The notes under the pieces are model-generated. The model was not told the origin of the DNA, searched no databases, and saw nothing but the letters and a program-made list of their open reading frames with translations. DNA of 64,000 nt, taken from positions 124,001 through 188,000 of the forward strand of contig JALSRK010000024.1 of assembly GCA_026984795.1 (NCBI GenBank). The letters are read 5' to 3'. The position numbers and the translations under genes were made by a program. This document shows positions 17,868-26,699 of this stretch, piece after piece. The stretch comes from Solibacteraceae bacterium. Its GTDB lineage: Bacteria > Acidobacteriota > Terriglobia > Bryobacterales > Bryobacteraceae. The first letter of the stretch is position 1; every line of letters starts with the position of its first letter.

Positions 17868-18982
17868 CGCACACCCCCATGCGTATCGGCGTCAATGCCC
17901 TCTACCTGATCCCCGGGGCGGTCGGCGGCACCGAGGTCTATCTCCGGAGCCTGTTGGCCGCCCTGGCCGGCGTGGACCGCAACAACGAATACATCGTGTT
18001 CACCAACCGGGAGACCGGAGCGGACCTGGCGCCCGCGGCTCGGAATTTCCGGACCGTGGAGACCGGCGTGCGCGCGGCGACCCGGCCGGCCCGCCTGCTC
18101 TGGGAGCAGTTGCGGCTGCCCCTGGCCGTCCGGCGGGAGCGGCTCGACGTGCTGTTCAACCCCGGCTTCACCGCGCCAGCCCGCTGCCCGTGCCCTTCGG
18201 TGACCGTCTTCCATGACCTGCAGCACAAACGCCACCCGGAGTACTTCCGCTGGTTCGACCTGCCGTTCTGGAACTGGTTCCTCTGGCAGTCCGCCCGGAC
18301 GTCAAAGGCCCTGATCGCCGTCTCTCAAGCCACCGCCGCCGATCTGGAGCGGTACTATCCCGGGACGGCGCCCCGCACCACCATCGTGCATCACGGCGTT
18401 GATGAAGAACTGCGCCGGGTGGCGCGGCAGCGCGATCCGGAACCCTTCTTGCTCTGCGTTTCCACACTCCACCCTCACAAGAATCTCGAGCGGCTCATCC
18501 GGGCCTTCGCCGGCTTCCACAACAAGTACCCGAGCTTCCGCCTCGTGCTGGCGGGCATGAAGGGGTTCCACACCGCGGCCGTGGAACGAGCCGTCGAAGA
18601 AAGCCGGCTGGGAGAGGCGGTAGAGCTCACCGGGTGGATTCCCCGCGCAGCCGTCCGCGACCTCTACCGCCGCGCCTGGGCTTTCGTGCTGCCCACCACG
18701 TTCGAAGGCTTCGGCATGCCGGCGCTCGAGGCGCTGGCCGCCGGCGTGCCCTGCGCCTGCTCGGACATCCCGCCGCTGCGCGAAGTCACCGGCGATGCAG
18801 CGCTCCGGTTCCCGCCGGAGGATGAAAGGGCGATCGAGGACGCGCTCGGGCGGATTACCACCGACGACGCCCTGCGGCGCCGCCTGGCGGCCGCCGGACA
18901 GGCGCGGGCGGCCCGTTTCTCGTGGGAACGCTGCGCCCGCGGCACCCTCGCGGTGCTGGAGCGGGCGGCGGGTCGCGTATAA
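17864..18982 (+). CDS. Glycosyltransferase family 4 (GT-B)
   Basis: A 372-residue GT-B enzyme. The GTG at 17864 overlaps the previous stop (GTGA), and an in-frame ATG at 17879 is an alternative start. It has the glycine loop GAVGGTEVYLRSLL, FHDLQHKRHPEYF, ALIAVSQATAADL, the C-domain LCVSTLHPHKNLERLIRAF and the nucleotide-sugar-binding PTTFEGFGMPALEALAAGVP (E-x7-E). It closes the 14-19 kb cluster and is typical of exopolysaccharide or glycan assembly mannosyltransferases. Donor and acceptor are unknown. Confidence 0.92.
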   Translation: MTHTPMRIGVNALYLIPGAVGGTEVYLRSLLAALAGVDRNNEYIVFTNRETGADLAPAARNFRTVETGVRAATRPARLLWEQLRLPLAVRRERLDVLFNPGFTAPARCPCPSVTVFHDLQHKRHPEYFRWFDLPFWNWFLWQSARTSKALIAVSQATAADLERYYPGTAPRTTIVHHGVDEELRRVARQRDPEPFLLCVSTLHPHKNLERLIRAFAGFHNKYPSFRLVLAGMKGFHTAAVERAVEESRLGEAVELTGWIPRAAVRDLYRRAWAFVLPTTFEGFGMPALEALAAGVPCACSDIPPLREVTGDAALRFPPEDERAIEDALGRITTDDALRRRLAAAGQARAARFSWERCARGTLAVLERAAGRV

Positions 18983-18983
18983 T
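18978..18983 (+). promoter_or_regulatory. TATAAT -10 element for a probably leaderless receptor mRNA
   Basis: A perfect TATAAT overlaps the stop codon of the upstream glycosyltransferase and ends six bases before the ATG at 18990. With the usual spacing, transcription would begin at or within a base of the ATG, giving an mRNA without a Shine-Dalgarno leader. No strong -35 is visible. Confidence 0.55.
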
Positions 18984-18989
18984 CCCGGT

Positions 18990-21239
18990 ATGAAAGTCTG
19001 GTTGTGGCTGCTGTTCGCAGTGGCAGCCGCCGGACAACAAATGGGGGAGATCCGAGGGGTCGTCCTCGACATGCAGGGCGGCGAGCCTTTGGCGAACGTC
19101 CAGGTGCGGCTCTCCGGGACGGAACACCGCACGGTGACCGGCTCGCAAGGGCGCTTCGCGTTCCCCCAGGTAGCCCCGGGCCGCTACACCCTGCACGTGG
19201 CGACCGTCGGCTACCGGCTGGCCACCCGGGACTTCACTCTGGAGCCCGGAGAAACGGTGGAATTCGAGGTCGTCCTCAGCCCGGACACTTTGCGCCAGAG
19301 CGACTCCGTGGAGGTCCGCGCCGGACCTTTCGAACCGGTGCGCAGCGACAGCCCCTCGGAACTCACCATCCAGGGTAACGAGGTCAAGAACCTGGCCAGC
19401 GTCCTCGCCGACGACCCCCTCCGGGCCGTGCAGAGCATGCCGGGGGTCAGCTCCAACGACGACTTCAACAGCTTCTTCTCAGTGCGGGGCGCCAGCTTCC
19501 GCCGGGTGGGCCTCTACCTCGACGGCGTCCTCCTCCACATGCCGTTCCACACGGTGATGGAGGAGAACCCCACCGGCTCGCTGACGATGTTCAGCGGCGA
19601 CGTAGCCGAGACCGTGTCGCTTCATGCGGGGGCCTTTCCCGCCCGGTATTCGGACCGCACGGGCGCCATCCTCGACGTCCGCACCCGCGAGGGCTCCCGG
19701 CGGGGAATCTTCGTCCGCGGCACGGCCAGCATGTCCAACGCGGGCATTCTGGCCGAAGGGCCCCTGGGCAAGCGGGGCTCCTGGCTGGCGACGGTCCGCA
19801 AGAGCTACCTCCAGTACCTGCTCCGCCGCGTCACCGAAGACAACACGCTGGCCTTCGGCTTCATCGACGGCCAAGGCAAGATCAGCTACGACCTGACGCC
19901 GAAACAAAACGTCACTCTCTCCATCGTGGACGGCTTCTCCGATCTCGACCGCTTCCAGAATTGGCCCGATCTCGGGCTGAACGCCATCATGCTCGCCAAC
20001 TACCACACCACGCTGGCCCGGGTGGGCTGGCGCTACGCCCCGTGGGGCAACTTCCTGCTTTCCTCCCACGGGGCCTTTCTGCGCGAGAAGTTCGACAACC
20101 AGAACCGCCTGCTCGCCGATCTCGCCCGGGGCCGCTACGGCGAATGGGTCTGGGGCGGCGAGGGTTCCTGGCGCTGGGCCGAGAACGCCACCCTGGAGTT
20201 CGGCGGCGGCTTCCGCCGGCTGCGTGACGGCGGCTTCTGGAACCAGTACCAGCTCCAGCCGTTCATCATCAAACAGCTCTACAACTATTCCGGAACCGGC
20301 CTGCGGGGCGGCGGCTACGCCCAGCAGAGCTGGCACGCCTTCAGCGGCCGCCTCTACCTGACGGCGGGCCTACGCTGGGACCATCACGACGTCAACGCCG
20401 TCTCCACCCTGTCGCCGCAAGCCGCCGCGGCCGTCTATCTGCACCCGAAGACGCAACTCCGCCTCGGATGGTCCCAGCCGGCGCAGTATCCGGACCTGCG
20501 CTTCTTCCTCATGCGCATCGGGCGCCGGTCGCTGGCCCCCGAGCGGGCCAACCATCTCATCGCGTCTCTCGAGCAGCGCCTCACCGAGCGTATGAGGCTT
20601 CGCGTGGAGTTCTACAACCGCGACGACCGGGACCTGCTCTTCCGCTCGCTGGCCGATCCCCGCATCGTGGACGGCGAGGTCTTCATCCCGCCCGAGGACG
20701 CCCCCATGGGCAACGTCGTACGCGGCTACGCCCGGGGCTTCGAAATCTTCCTGCAGCGGCGCAGCGCCAACCGCCTCAGCGGCTGGATCTCCTACGGTTA
20801 CGGAAAGACGAACTACCGCGACGGCGTCACCGGGGCCCGTTTCCCCTCCGACAACGACCAGACCCACACCATCAACATCTTCGGCTCCTACCGGATCCGC
20901 CCGACGATCAACCTCAGCCTCCGGTGGCTCTACGGCAGCGGCTTCCCGATCCCTGGCTACTTCCGGAAAGAAGGCGACCGTTATTACCTCGCCGAAACCC
21001 GCAACACGCTGAGGCTGCCCGTCTACCACCGTCTCGACGTACGGGTGAACAAGGCCTTCGTCTATCCGGGTTGGAAGATGACCCTCTACGCTGAGGTCAT
21101 CAATGTCTACGACCGCCGCAACGAGCGCTTCGACGAGCTGCGCTGGTATCGCCCGCGCGACGGCCGCGCCTGGCTGGGCTTCTTCCGGATGTTCCCCATC
21201 CTGCCCTCGGCGGGCGTGGTGCTCGAATTCGGCCGCTGA
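18990..21239 (+). CDS. TonB-dependent receptor with carboxypeptidase regulatory-like domain
   Basis: A 749-residue outer-membrane receptor. It has a signal peptide (MKVWLWLLFAVAAAGQQ) and an N-terminal CarboxypepD_reg-like domain (GEIRGVVLDMQGGEPLANVQV...GSQGRFAFPQVAPGRYTL). The plug follows (DDPLRAVQSMPGVSSNDDFNS region, then SVRGASFRRVGLYLDGV), and a 22-strand-type barrel ends in GVVLEFGR. It is a shorter and more canonical receptor than the 11.4 kb gene and belongs to the group with PF13715-like extensions. It comes just after the glycosylation cluster but has its own -10 element. The ligand is unknown. Confidence 0.9.
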   Translation: MKVWLWLLFAVAAAGQQMGEIRGVVLDMQGGEPLANVQVRLSGTEHRTVTGSQGRFAFPQVAPGRYTLHVATVGYRLATRDFTLEPGETVEFEVVLSPDTLRQSDSVEVRAGPFEPVRSDSPSELTIQGNEVKNLASVLADDPLRAVQSMPGVSSNDDFNSFFSVRGASFRRVGLYLDGVLLHMPFHTVMEENPTGSLTMFSGDVAETVSLHAGAFPARYSDRTGAILDVRTREGSRRGIFVRGTASMSNAGILAEGPLGKRGSWLATVRKSYLQYLLRRVTEDNTLAFGFIDGQGKISYDLTPKQNVTLSIVDGFSDLDRFQNWPDLGLNAIMLANYHTTLARVGWRYAPWGNFLLSSHGAFLREKFDNQNRLLADLARGRYGEWVWGGEGSWRWAENATLEFGGGFRRLRDGGFWNQYQLQPFIIKQLYNYSGTGLRGGGYAQQSWHAFSGRLYLTAGLRWDHHDVNAVSTLSPQAAAAVYLHPKTQLRLGWSQPAQYPDLRFFLMRIGRRSLAPERANHLIASLEQRLTERMRLRVEFYNRDDRDLLFRSLADPRIVDGEVFIPPEDAPMGNVVRGYARGFEIFLQRRSANRLSGWISYGYGKTNYRDGVTGARFPSDNDQTHTINIFGSYRIRPTINLSLRWLYGSGFPIPGYFRKEGDRYYLAETRNTLRLPVYHRLDVRVNKAFVYPGWKMTLYAEVINVYDRRNERFDELRWYRPRDGRAWLGFFRMFPILPSAGVVLEFGR

Positions 21240-21279
21240 GGCGGGCGCCCGGACCGGCAACCCGCTTGGAATGAAGCCG

Positions 21280-21307
21280 TTGGCGGCCTCCGCCGCCCGG
21301 GTATAAT
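21280..21307 (+). promoter_or_regulatory. Sigma-70-type promoter of the Gfo/Idh/MocA gene
   Basis: TTGGCG (21280-21285) and a perfect TATAAT (21302-21307) are separated by 16 bases. The expected start near 21314 leaves a leader of about 50 bases containing AGAAGGAG before the ATG at 21363. Confidence 0.7.
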
Positions 21308-21362
21308 AGGGACTCGTTCCCGTACCTTCCTGAAACCCAGACCAGAAGGAGCGCTATCCGGA

Positions 21363-22529
21363 ATGACGCCAGAGACGACATCCAAACTCCGCATCGGCAT
21401 CGCCGGAGCCGGTTTCGCCGCCAGCTTCCATTTGGAAAACATGCCGCCGGAAGCCCAGGTGATCGGCGTCACCTCGGCCCGGCGCGAGAGCCGCGAGGCC
21501 TTCGCCGCCAGCCACGGCATCAAGGCCTACGACTCGGTAGCCGCGATGCTCGACGACATCGACGTGCTGGACATCTGCACGCCGCCGTCCTCGCACAGCG
21601 AGTACATCCTGGCGGCCGCCAAGGCCGGCAAGCACGTGATCGTCGAAAAGCCGCTCACCGGCTTCTTCGGCTCGCCGACAGAGTTCACCAAGGGGCAGAT
21701 GCTTCAGTCGGTCGCCGACGAGGTCCGGCGGCTGCGGGAGGAAGTGGGCGCCGCCGGCGTCACGCTGGGCTACGCGGAGAATTTCGTCTACGCCCCCTCG
21801 ATCCAGAAGGAGCGGGAGATCGTCGAGAAGACGAAGGCCCAGTTGCTGCGGCTGCAAGGCGAGGAGTCCCACAACGGCTCCCACTCCCCGGTCTACGGCG
21901 TCTGGAGCGTCCAGGGAGGCGGCGCGCTCATCGCCAAGGGCTGCCACCCGCTGGGGGCGATCCTCTACCTCAAGCGTAAGGAAGGCCTGGCCCGCACCGG
22001 CCAGCCGATCCGGCCCGTGGCGGTCTCGGCGCGGGCACACTCCATCACCGCCAAGCCCGCTTTCGAGGACAAAGGCTTCATCCGCACCGGCTACCAGGAT
22101 CCCATCGAGGACTACTGCGTGATGCACATCGTCTTCGACGACGGCATGGTGGCCGACATCACCGCCTCCGACATCGTCCTCGGCGGCATCTACGACTACG
22201 TCGAAGTCTTCGCCAACAACCACCGCACCCGCTGCCGGATGAGCCCCATCAACGTCGTCGATGTCTACAACCCGAAGCACGAACAGTTCCAAGACCTCTA
22301 TCTGGTGGAGAAGATCAGCTCGAACGAGGGCTGGATCCCCGCCTCGCCCGACGAAGGCTGGAGCCTCGGCTACCGGAAAGAGCTGGAAGACTTCCTGGCC
22401 GCGCTGCGCGAAGGCCGGCCCCCGGAAAGCGACCTGGAGCTGGCCATCGACATCACCCTGACGATCTACGCCGGCTACGTCTCGGCCGACGACCTGGGAC
22501 GGGAAACGCCCGTGCCCCGGCTCGATTGA
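21363..22529 (+). CDS. Gfo/Idh/MocA family NAD(P)-dependent oxidoreductase
   Basis: A 388-residue protein with ATG 11 bases behind AGAAGGAG. The dinucleotide fold starts LRIGIAGAGFAASFH; the family motif HVIVEKPL (Lys of the EKP motif) is followed by an unusual insertion (GFFGSPTEFTKGQMLQSV, about residues 98-130), then GYAENFVYAPSI and GGGALIAKGCHPLGAILYL with the catalytic-site His. Members oxidise or reduce sugars, inositols and related alcohols; the substrate here is unknown. Single gene with its own promoter, convergent with selB (9-base gap). Confidence 0.92.
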   Translation: MTPETTSKLRIGIAGAGFAASFHLENMPPEAQVIGVTSARRESREAFAASHGIKAYDSVAAMLDDIDVLDICTPPSSHSEYILAAAKAGKHVIVEKPLTGFFGSPTEFTKGQMLQSVADEVRRLREEVGAAGVTLGYAENFVYAPSIQKEREIVEKTKAQLLRLQGEESHNGSHSPVYGVWSVQGGGALIAKGCHPLGAILYLKRKEGLARTGQPIRPVAVSARAHSITAKPAFEDKGFIRTGYQDPIEDYCVMHIVFDDGMVADITASDIVLGGIYDYVEVFANNHRTRCRMSPINVVDVYNPKHEQFQDLYLVEKISSNEGWIPASPDEGWSLGYRKELEDFLAALREGRPPESDLELAIDITLTIYAGYVSADDLGRETPVPRLD

Positions 22530-22538
22530 CGCCGCCCC

Positions 22539-24410
22539 TTAGAGAACCACTCGCGCGTCGCCCTCCCGGCGGGTGACGCGCCGCCGGTCCAAGTACTCGA
22601 GCAGTGGGATGGCGTACTTGCGGGAGACGCCCGTCCATTCCTTGAACTCCGGCACCTTGAAGCGCTCCCCCTTGTGCCGCCCCATCAGATCCAGCAGGCC
22701 GCGGATGGCGCTCTCGTGGAAGACCAGCTCGTCGCCTACCTTCACGAGCTTTCCTTCGCGAAGCAGGACCTGCAGCAGGTTGCGGGCCCGCGCGGCATCG
22801 AGGCCGGAACGAGCCAGAACCTCCTTGACAGCCGGCGCCGCCAGGCCGGCCCGCCGGAACGCCGCTTCGATCTTGCGCAGCGCCTCTTCTTCCTCGCCGC
22901 GCAGGCGGATCTGGTGCGAGGCGAGCCGCACGATGTCGCCTTCGGCCACGAGGTCACGCTCCCGGGCCAGAATCGCATCCAGGTAGAAGGCAGGCGCCCC
23001 GGGCAGCTCCCGCGAGCGGAGCTCTTCTTTGAGCATGCCGGGGGTGAGCGGATGGACCCGGTGGTGCTCGCCCAGAGCGGCGCGGACTTTGGCGGCGTGG
23101 GCGGCATAACGCTCGCGGTCCACCAGCCACGCCGACGGCCCCTCGAACAGTAGGAGCCGTTCGTCGCCCGCCGCCGCTTCGCGAATCTCCCCGGCCAGCA
23201 GCCCGGTGCGGGCCACCAGGGAATCGGCTCCCAGACCGTACTCGGCTTCGGCCACGAGCAGAGCGACCCGGTCCGCCCGGGAGCCGGATTCGAGAGCGCG
23301 CAGGCGGCGGACAGCCTCGGCGCGGCGGATTCGCGGCGGCGGGGCGATCTCGAGCACTTCTCCGCCGCCGATCGTCACCACCGGGGAGAACATGCGTACG
23401 ATGAAGCGGTCGCCCGGCAGCAGCAGCACCGGCTCCCGCAGGAGAAACCGGACCAGCGCCGTTCCGCCTGATCCCACGAGGTCGCCTTCCAGCAGGCGCG
23501 CTTCGGCGATCACCTCGGCCGTGCCGGCGTGGAAGTGCACCGGCGCGCGGTGCTTCAGCGGCCGCGCCCCGGCCAGCAGGTGGAAGCGCGCTTCGACGCC
23601 TTGGGTGGGCTGGAACAGCCCGGGCCGGGTGAGCGTCATGCCGCGCGCCACCCGGTCCGCCGCCGGTCCGGCGAGGTTCAAGGCGGTGCGCTGGCCGGCC
23701 ACCGCCCGTTTCGCCGCCTCGCCATGCACCTGGATGCCCCGGACGCGGACCGTCTCCCCCAAAGGCTGAATCTCGACCTCATCTTCGACGTGGACCGCAC
23801 CGGCGATGAGGGTGCCGGTAACCACCCGCCCGAAGCCTTTCATTACGAACGAGCGGTCCACCGGCAGACGGAAGGGCCGGGAAACGTCCTTTTGCGCTAC
23901 CCGGGAAGCGGCCTCCGCCAGACGCCGCTTGAGCTCGTCGATCCCTTCCCCGGTCCGGGCGCTCACCGCTACCACGGGCGCCGCTTCGAGAAACGATCCG
24001 CGCACGAACTCCCGCACCTCGAGACGCACCAGCTCGAGCAGCTCCGGATCTACGAGATCGACTTTGGTGAGAGCGATCAGGCCGCTCGAGACGCCTAGCA
24101 GGCGGCAAATGTCGAAGTGCTCCCGGGTTTGTGGTTTGATGGACTCATCGGCGGCGACCACCAGCAGGACGATATCGACCCCGGCCGCCCCGGCGAGCAT
24201 CGTCCGGACGAAGCGCTCGTGGCCGGGCACATCGACGAAGCCTAGGCGCAGATCCGGGCCGAGATCGAGGTGAGCGAAACCGAGTTCGATCGAGATGCCC
24301 CGGCGCTTCTCCTCGCTCAGCCGGTCCGTGTCGATGCCGGTCAGGGCACGCACCAGGGCCGTCTTGCCGTGGTCGATATGGCCCGCAGTTCCGACGATGA
24401 TGTTGCGCAT
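22539..24410 (-). CDS. selB: Selenocysteine-specific elongation factor SelB
   Basis: A 623-residue translational GTPase. It begins [20 protein letters not shown] (G1), then [23 protein letters not shown] (G3) and TKVDLVD (G4), followed by EF-Tu-like domains 2 and 3 ([20 protein letters not shown]). The C-terminal half from about residue 370 is a chain of winged helices ending in [27 protein letters not shown], the SelB-specific RNA-binding module that grips the SECIS hairpin. It delivers Sec-tRNA to UGA codons. An in-frame ATG at 24425 is an alternative start. Its start overlaps that of the divergent VWFA gene. Two UGA-containing redox genes lie in the window, but selA, selD and selC were not found. 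Confidence 0.96.
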   Translation of the reverse strand: MRNIIVGTAGHIDHGKTALVRALTGIDTDRLSEEKRRGISIELGFAHLDLGPDLRLGFVDVPGHERFVRTMLAGAAGVDIVLLVVAADESIKPQTREHFDICRLLGVSSGLIALTKVDLVDPELLELVRLEVREFVRGSFLEAAPVVAVSARTGEGIDELKRRLAEAASRVAQKDVSRPFRLPVDRSFVMKGFGRVVTGTLIAGAVHVEDEVEIQPLGETVRVRGIQVHGEAAKRAVAGQRTALNLAGPAADRVARGMTLTRPGLFQPTQGVEARFHLLAGARPLKHRAPVHFHAGTAEVIAEARLLEGDLVGSGGTALVRFLLREPVLLLPGDRFIVRMFSPVVTIGGGEVLEIAPPPRIRRAEAVRRLRALESGSRADRVALLVAEAEYGLGADSLVARTGLLAGEIREAAAGDERLLLFEGPSAWLVDRERYAAHAAKVRAALGEHHRVHPLTPGMLKEELRSRELPGAPAFYLDAILARERDLVAEGDIVRLASHQIRLRGEEEEALRKIEAAFRRAGLAAPAVKEVLARSGLDAARARNLLQVLLREGKLVKVGDELVFHESAIRGLLDLMGRHKGERFKVPEFKEWTGVSRKYAIPLLEYLDRRRVTRREGDARVVL

Positions 24411-25320
24411 GCGGACGCTTTTCATCGTACTATCGGCGGCCGTGGCGGCGTTCTCCCAGCCCCAGGCGCCGCCCGTGTTCCGCGCCGACGTGCTGCTGGT
24501 GAAAGTGGACGCCCAAGTGGTGGCCGGAGGCCGGCCCGTAGAAGACCTGAGGCGGGAGGATTTCATCGTCAAGGACATGGGCGTCCCCCAGAAGATCGTC
24601 TACTTCGGCCGCGACACCGAGCCGCTGTGGGTGTTGCTGCTGCTCGACGTGAGCGGCAGCATGAACCGCCACCTCAAACAAATGGCCGCTGCAGCCCGGG
24701 AGGCGCTGGCGGCGATGAGGCCCGCCGATCATGTCGGCGTCATGCTCTTCAGCCGCCACACGCGCGTGCATCAGGAGTTCACCAGCGATTTCCGCTCCGT
24801 CGCCCAAAGCCTCCGCGCCGCCGTCGAGGAACGCGGTCTGGGAAGCGGCACCCGCATCAACGCGGCGGTGATCGACGCGGCGCACCATCTCCGCGACTAC
24901 GCCGGAGCAAGCGGCCGCCGGGCGATCATCATTTTGACCGATAACTTGGGGTTGAACTACCGGGTGCCCAACGAAGAAGTCCTCCGGGCGCTCCACGAAG
25001 CCGACGCCGTTCTCAACGTGATCGCCACGCGGAACGCTCGCGCCCCCCGGCCCCTCGGCGCCGGCGCGAATCCCGACTTCACGCCTTCCGACGTCTTCCT
25101 GCTGGCGCGGGAGACCGGCGGCGAAACCATTCGCGCCCGGCAGGCAGGGGACGCCCTGAAACGTCTCCTGGAAGGCCTCCGCACCCGCTACTCGCTGCAC
25201 TACCGGGCCCCGAAAGGGCAATCAGGACAGTTTCGCACCATCGAAGTGGATGTGACCCCGGACGTCCGGGAGCGGTATGGCCACCTCACGATCCGGGCGC
25301 GGCGCGGCTACTACCGCTGA
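24409..25320 (+). CDS. Secreted VWFA-domain protein
   Basis: A 303-residue protein starting at ATG 24409 with a signal peptide ([19 protein letters not shown]). An N-terminal strand region ([19 protein letters not shown]...[12 protein letters not shown]) typical of the acidobacterial VWFA-related family precedes a von Willebrand A domain with an intact MIDAS start ([10 protein letters not shown]), the IILTDN strand, and a C-terminal [11 protein letters not shown]-like segment ending in RRGYYR. The family is common in Acidobacteriota and probably mediates metal-dependent protein contacts outside the cytoplasm; function is not established. The first codon overlaps the selB start codon on the other strand (within GCATGC). 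Confidence 0.88.
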   Translation: MRTLFIVLSAAVAAFSQPQAPPVFRADVLLVKVDAQVVAGGRPVEDLRREDFIVKDMGVPQKIVYFGRDTEPLWVLLLLDVSGSMNRHLKQMAAAAREALAAMRPADHVGVMLFSRHTRVHQEFTSDFRSVAQSLRAAVEERGLGSGTRINAAVIDAAHHLRDYAGASGRRAIIILTDNLGLNYRVPNEEVLRALHEADAVLNVIATRNARAPRPLGAGANPDFTPSDVFLLARETGGETIRARQAGDALKRLLEGLRTRYSLHYRAPKGQSGQFRTIEVDVTPDVRERYGHLTIRARRGYYR

Positions 25321-25342
25321 GGCCGCCCCCGGTCCGGCGCCC

Positions 25343-25819
25343 TCAGCCCTCGGGCTCGAACTCCAGGCTCGTCGTGATCCGGATCGCCGCCTTCAACGAC
25401 CGGTATACCGGGCACTTCTCAGCGAAGAAGCCATGCACCCGTTCGGCGGTCTCCCGGGCCGCCTCCGGAGCCTTCAACCGCAGCGTGACGTGGATCCGTT
25501 TCAGAACCAGCACCCCGTCGCTCTCCTTCTCGACCTCTCCCGTCGCCTCGGCAGTGAGCTTTCCCTCGCTCGCGGGGATCTGACGCGCCTCCAGCGCGCC
25601 TCCATAAGTTCCCATGAGTCAACCGGCGGCCGCGGCGATGACGTAGTCGATCGTCGTCGCGTGGGGAGGAAACTCTTCCGGGGAGACGCCGTAGTGCTCA
25701 GCAATGGCCCCGTGAACGCCGAACGTCACCGGCTCGGCTTCCCCCGGGAGCCAGGCGCGGCGGACGGGACCACGGACCCGTTCGATGCGGATCTCGCCTC
25801 GGTAAGCGACTTCACTCAT
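25343..25819 (-). CDS. OsmC-family peroxiredoxin-like selenoprotein (UGA at 25621-25619 read as Sec)
   Basis: Reading leftward from ATG 25819 (strong AGGAGG Shine-Dalgarno), the frame meets TGA at 25621-25619 and continues in phase to TGA at 25343, giving 158 residues with Sec67. The halves make one OsmC fold: HATTIDYVIAAAAG-U-LMGTYGGALEA, where the UGA sits exactly at the catalytic cysteine, and the second conserved cysteine C136 in AEKCPVYRSL. OsmC/Ohr proteins reduce organic hydroperoxides using these two residues. A 7-bp hairpin follows the UGA and selB is 1 kb away. Seen: frame, motifs, hairpin. Inferred: Sec decoding and peroxidase activity. It is the last gene of the leftward mla-chbG run, overlapping chbG by 8 bases. 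Confidence 0.88.
25582..25600 (-). promoter_or_regulatory. Putative bacterial SECIS hairpin of the osmC selenoprotein
   Basis: Beginning 19 bases after the UGA on the reverse strand, GGCGCGC pairs with GCGCGUC (seven pairs, one G-U) around a UGGAG loop. A stem of this size with a G in a short apical loop 26-30 bases past UGA fits the bacterial SECIS model. The stem is encoded within codons for GGALEAR, so it could also be a chance result of high GC. Confidence 0.62.
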
Positions 25820-26699
25820 TCGATCCTCCTAATCGCCGGTAGTTGACCAGCTCGACGCCGGCAGCCTGCACGGCCGCCTTCACCTCGGGAGCCAGCAGCG
25901 CTTCGAGCTCCCTTTCGCGGCTCTGTTTCAGGCGCGTGCGGGCTCGGAGAAGCTCGCCCGTACAATAACCCGGGTGACACATCAATTCGACGGAACCCGC
26001 GGGCAGGTTACGGATGAGCCGCAGCAGGACAGGAACGTCGAGGCGCCCGGTGAGCCGGAACCCAATGAAGTAGCCGGTAGTACGCCGCCCGTGCCGCGAA
26101 AGCACCCGGTCGAAGACCGGCCGCAACCACCGCGCCCCCCGGGCAACCGCCCGCAGCCGCAGCGGGCTTCCGTCGGCCGGCGCCGGCGCCTCGAGCGGCA
26201 CGCGGACCCAAGGAATATCGAACTCCCGCGCCACCCGGGCCACCGCCTTCAAGACCGCCGGCAGGAGGTGCGTGTGCTTGTGCGTGTCGATATGAGTGGG
26301 CCGGATGCCCGCTCCGGCGAGCTTGCGCACCTGCGCCCGGATTTCTTCCTCTACGGGGAACCGCCCCAGAGCCAGCGCCGCCGCCAGAGCCGCCGGGTTG
26401 TCCGGCAGCCGCCGGTCCGGGTCGAGCAGCGACCATCCCCCGACCAGCGTGACGTGGCAGCCGACGTCGAGCGTCGGCGTGCGGCGGGCCAGATCCACGG
26501 CGTGATCGAACGCCGGTCCCGTAGCCATCAGCGTGGCAGCGGTCAAGATACCGGACACGTGCGCTTCGACGATCCCTTCGTTGACTCCGCGGGTGAACCC
26601 AAAATCGTCGGCGTTCACCACCAGGCGCGTTCGCCCCGCGCCGTCGCTCACCCGAGGATCGGAACCCATGAACTCGCCAGCCGCGGCCGGGCGCGTCAA
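25812..26699 (-). CDS. ChbG/HpnK-family carbohydrate deacetylase (YdjC-like)
   Basis: A 295-residue protein. The TTG at 26699 overlaps the mlaD stop (TTGA); an ATG at 26669 is the alternative start. The metal-binding motif VNADDFGFTRGVNEGI, the GCHVTL strand, THIDTHKHTHLLP and the ELMCHPGYC segment define the YdjC/ChbG family, which removes N-acetyl groups from chitooligosaccharides, or in HpnK is linked to hopanoid modification. The substrate here is uncertain. The Mla-type lipid transport genes upstream make a lipid or envelope substrate as plausible as chitin. The end of the gene contains the Shine-Dalgarno of the osmC selenoprotein. Confidence 0.88.
   Translation of the reverse strand: MTRPAAAGEFMGSDPRVSDGAGRTRLVVNADDFGFTRGVNEGIVEAHVSGILTAATLMATGPAFDHAVDLARRTPTLDVGCHVTLVGGWSLLDPDRRLPDNPAALAAALALGRFPVEEEIRAQVRKLAGAGIRPTHIDTHKHTHLLPAVLKAVARVAREFDIPWVRVPLEAPAPADGSPLRLRAVARGARWLRPVFDRVLSRHGRRTTGYFIGFRLTGRLDVPVLLRLIRNLPAGSVELMCHPGYCTGELLRARTRLKQSRERELEALLAPEVKAAVQAAGVELVNYRRLGGSNE

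Noticed and set aside
25343-25615. A separate 90-codon gene starting at ATG 25615 after the UGA in osmC
   Set aside because: It would lack the first half of the OsmC fold and the catalytic position. The two halves are in phase and complementary.
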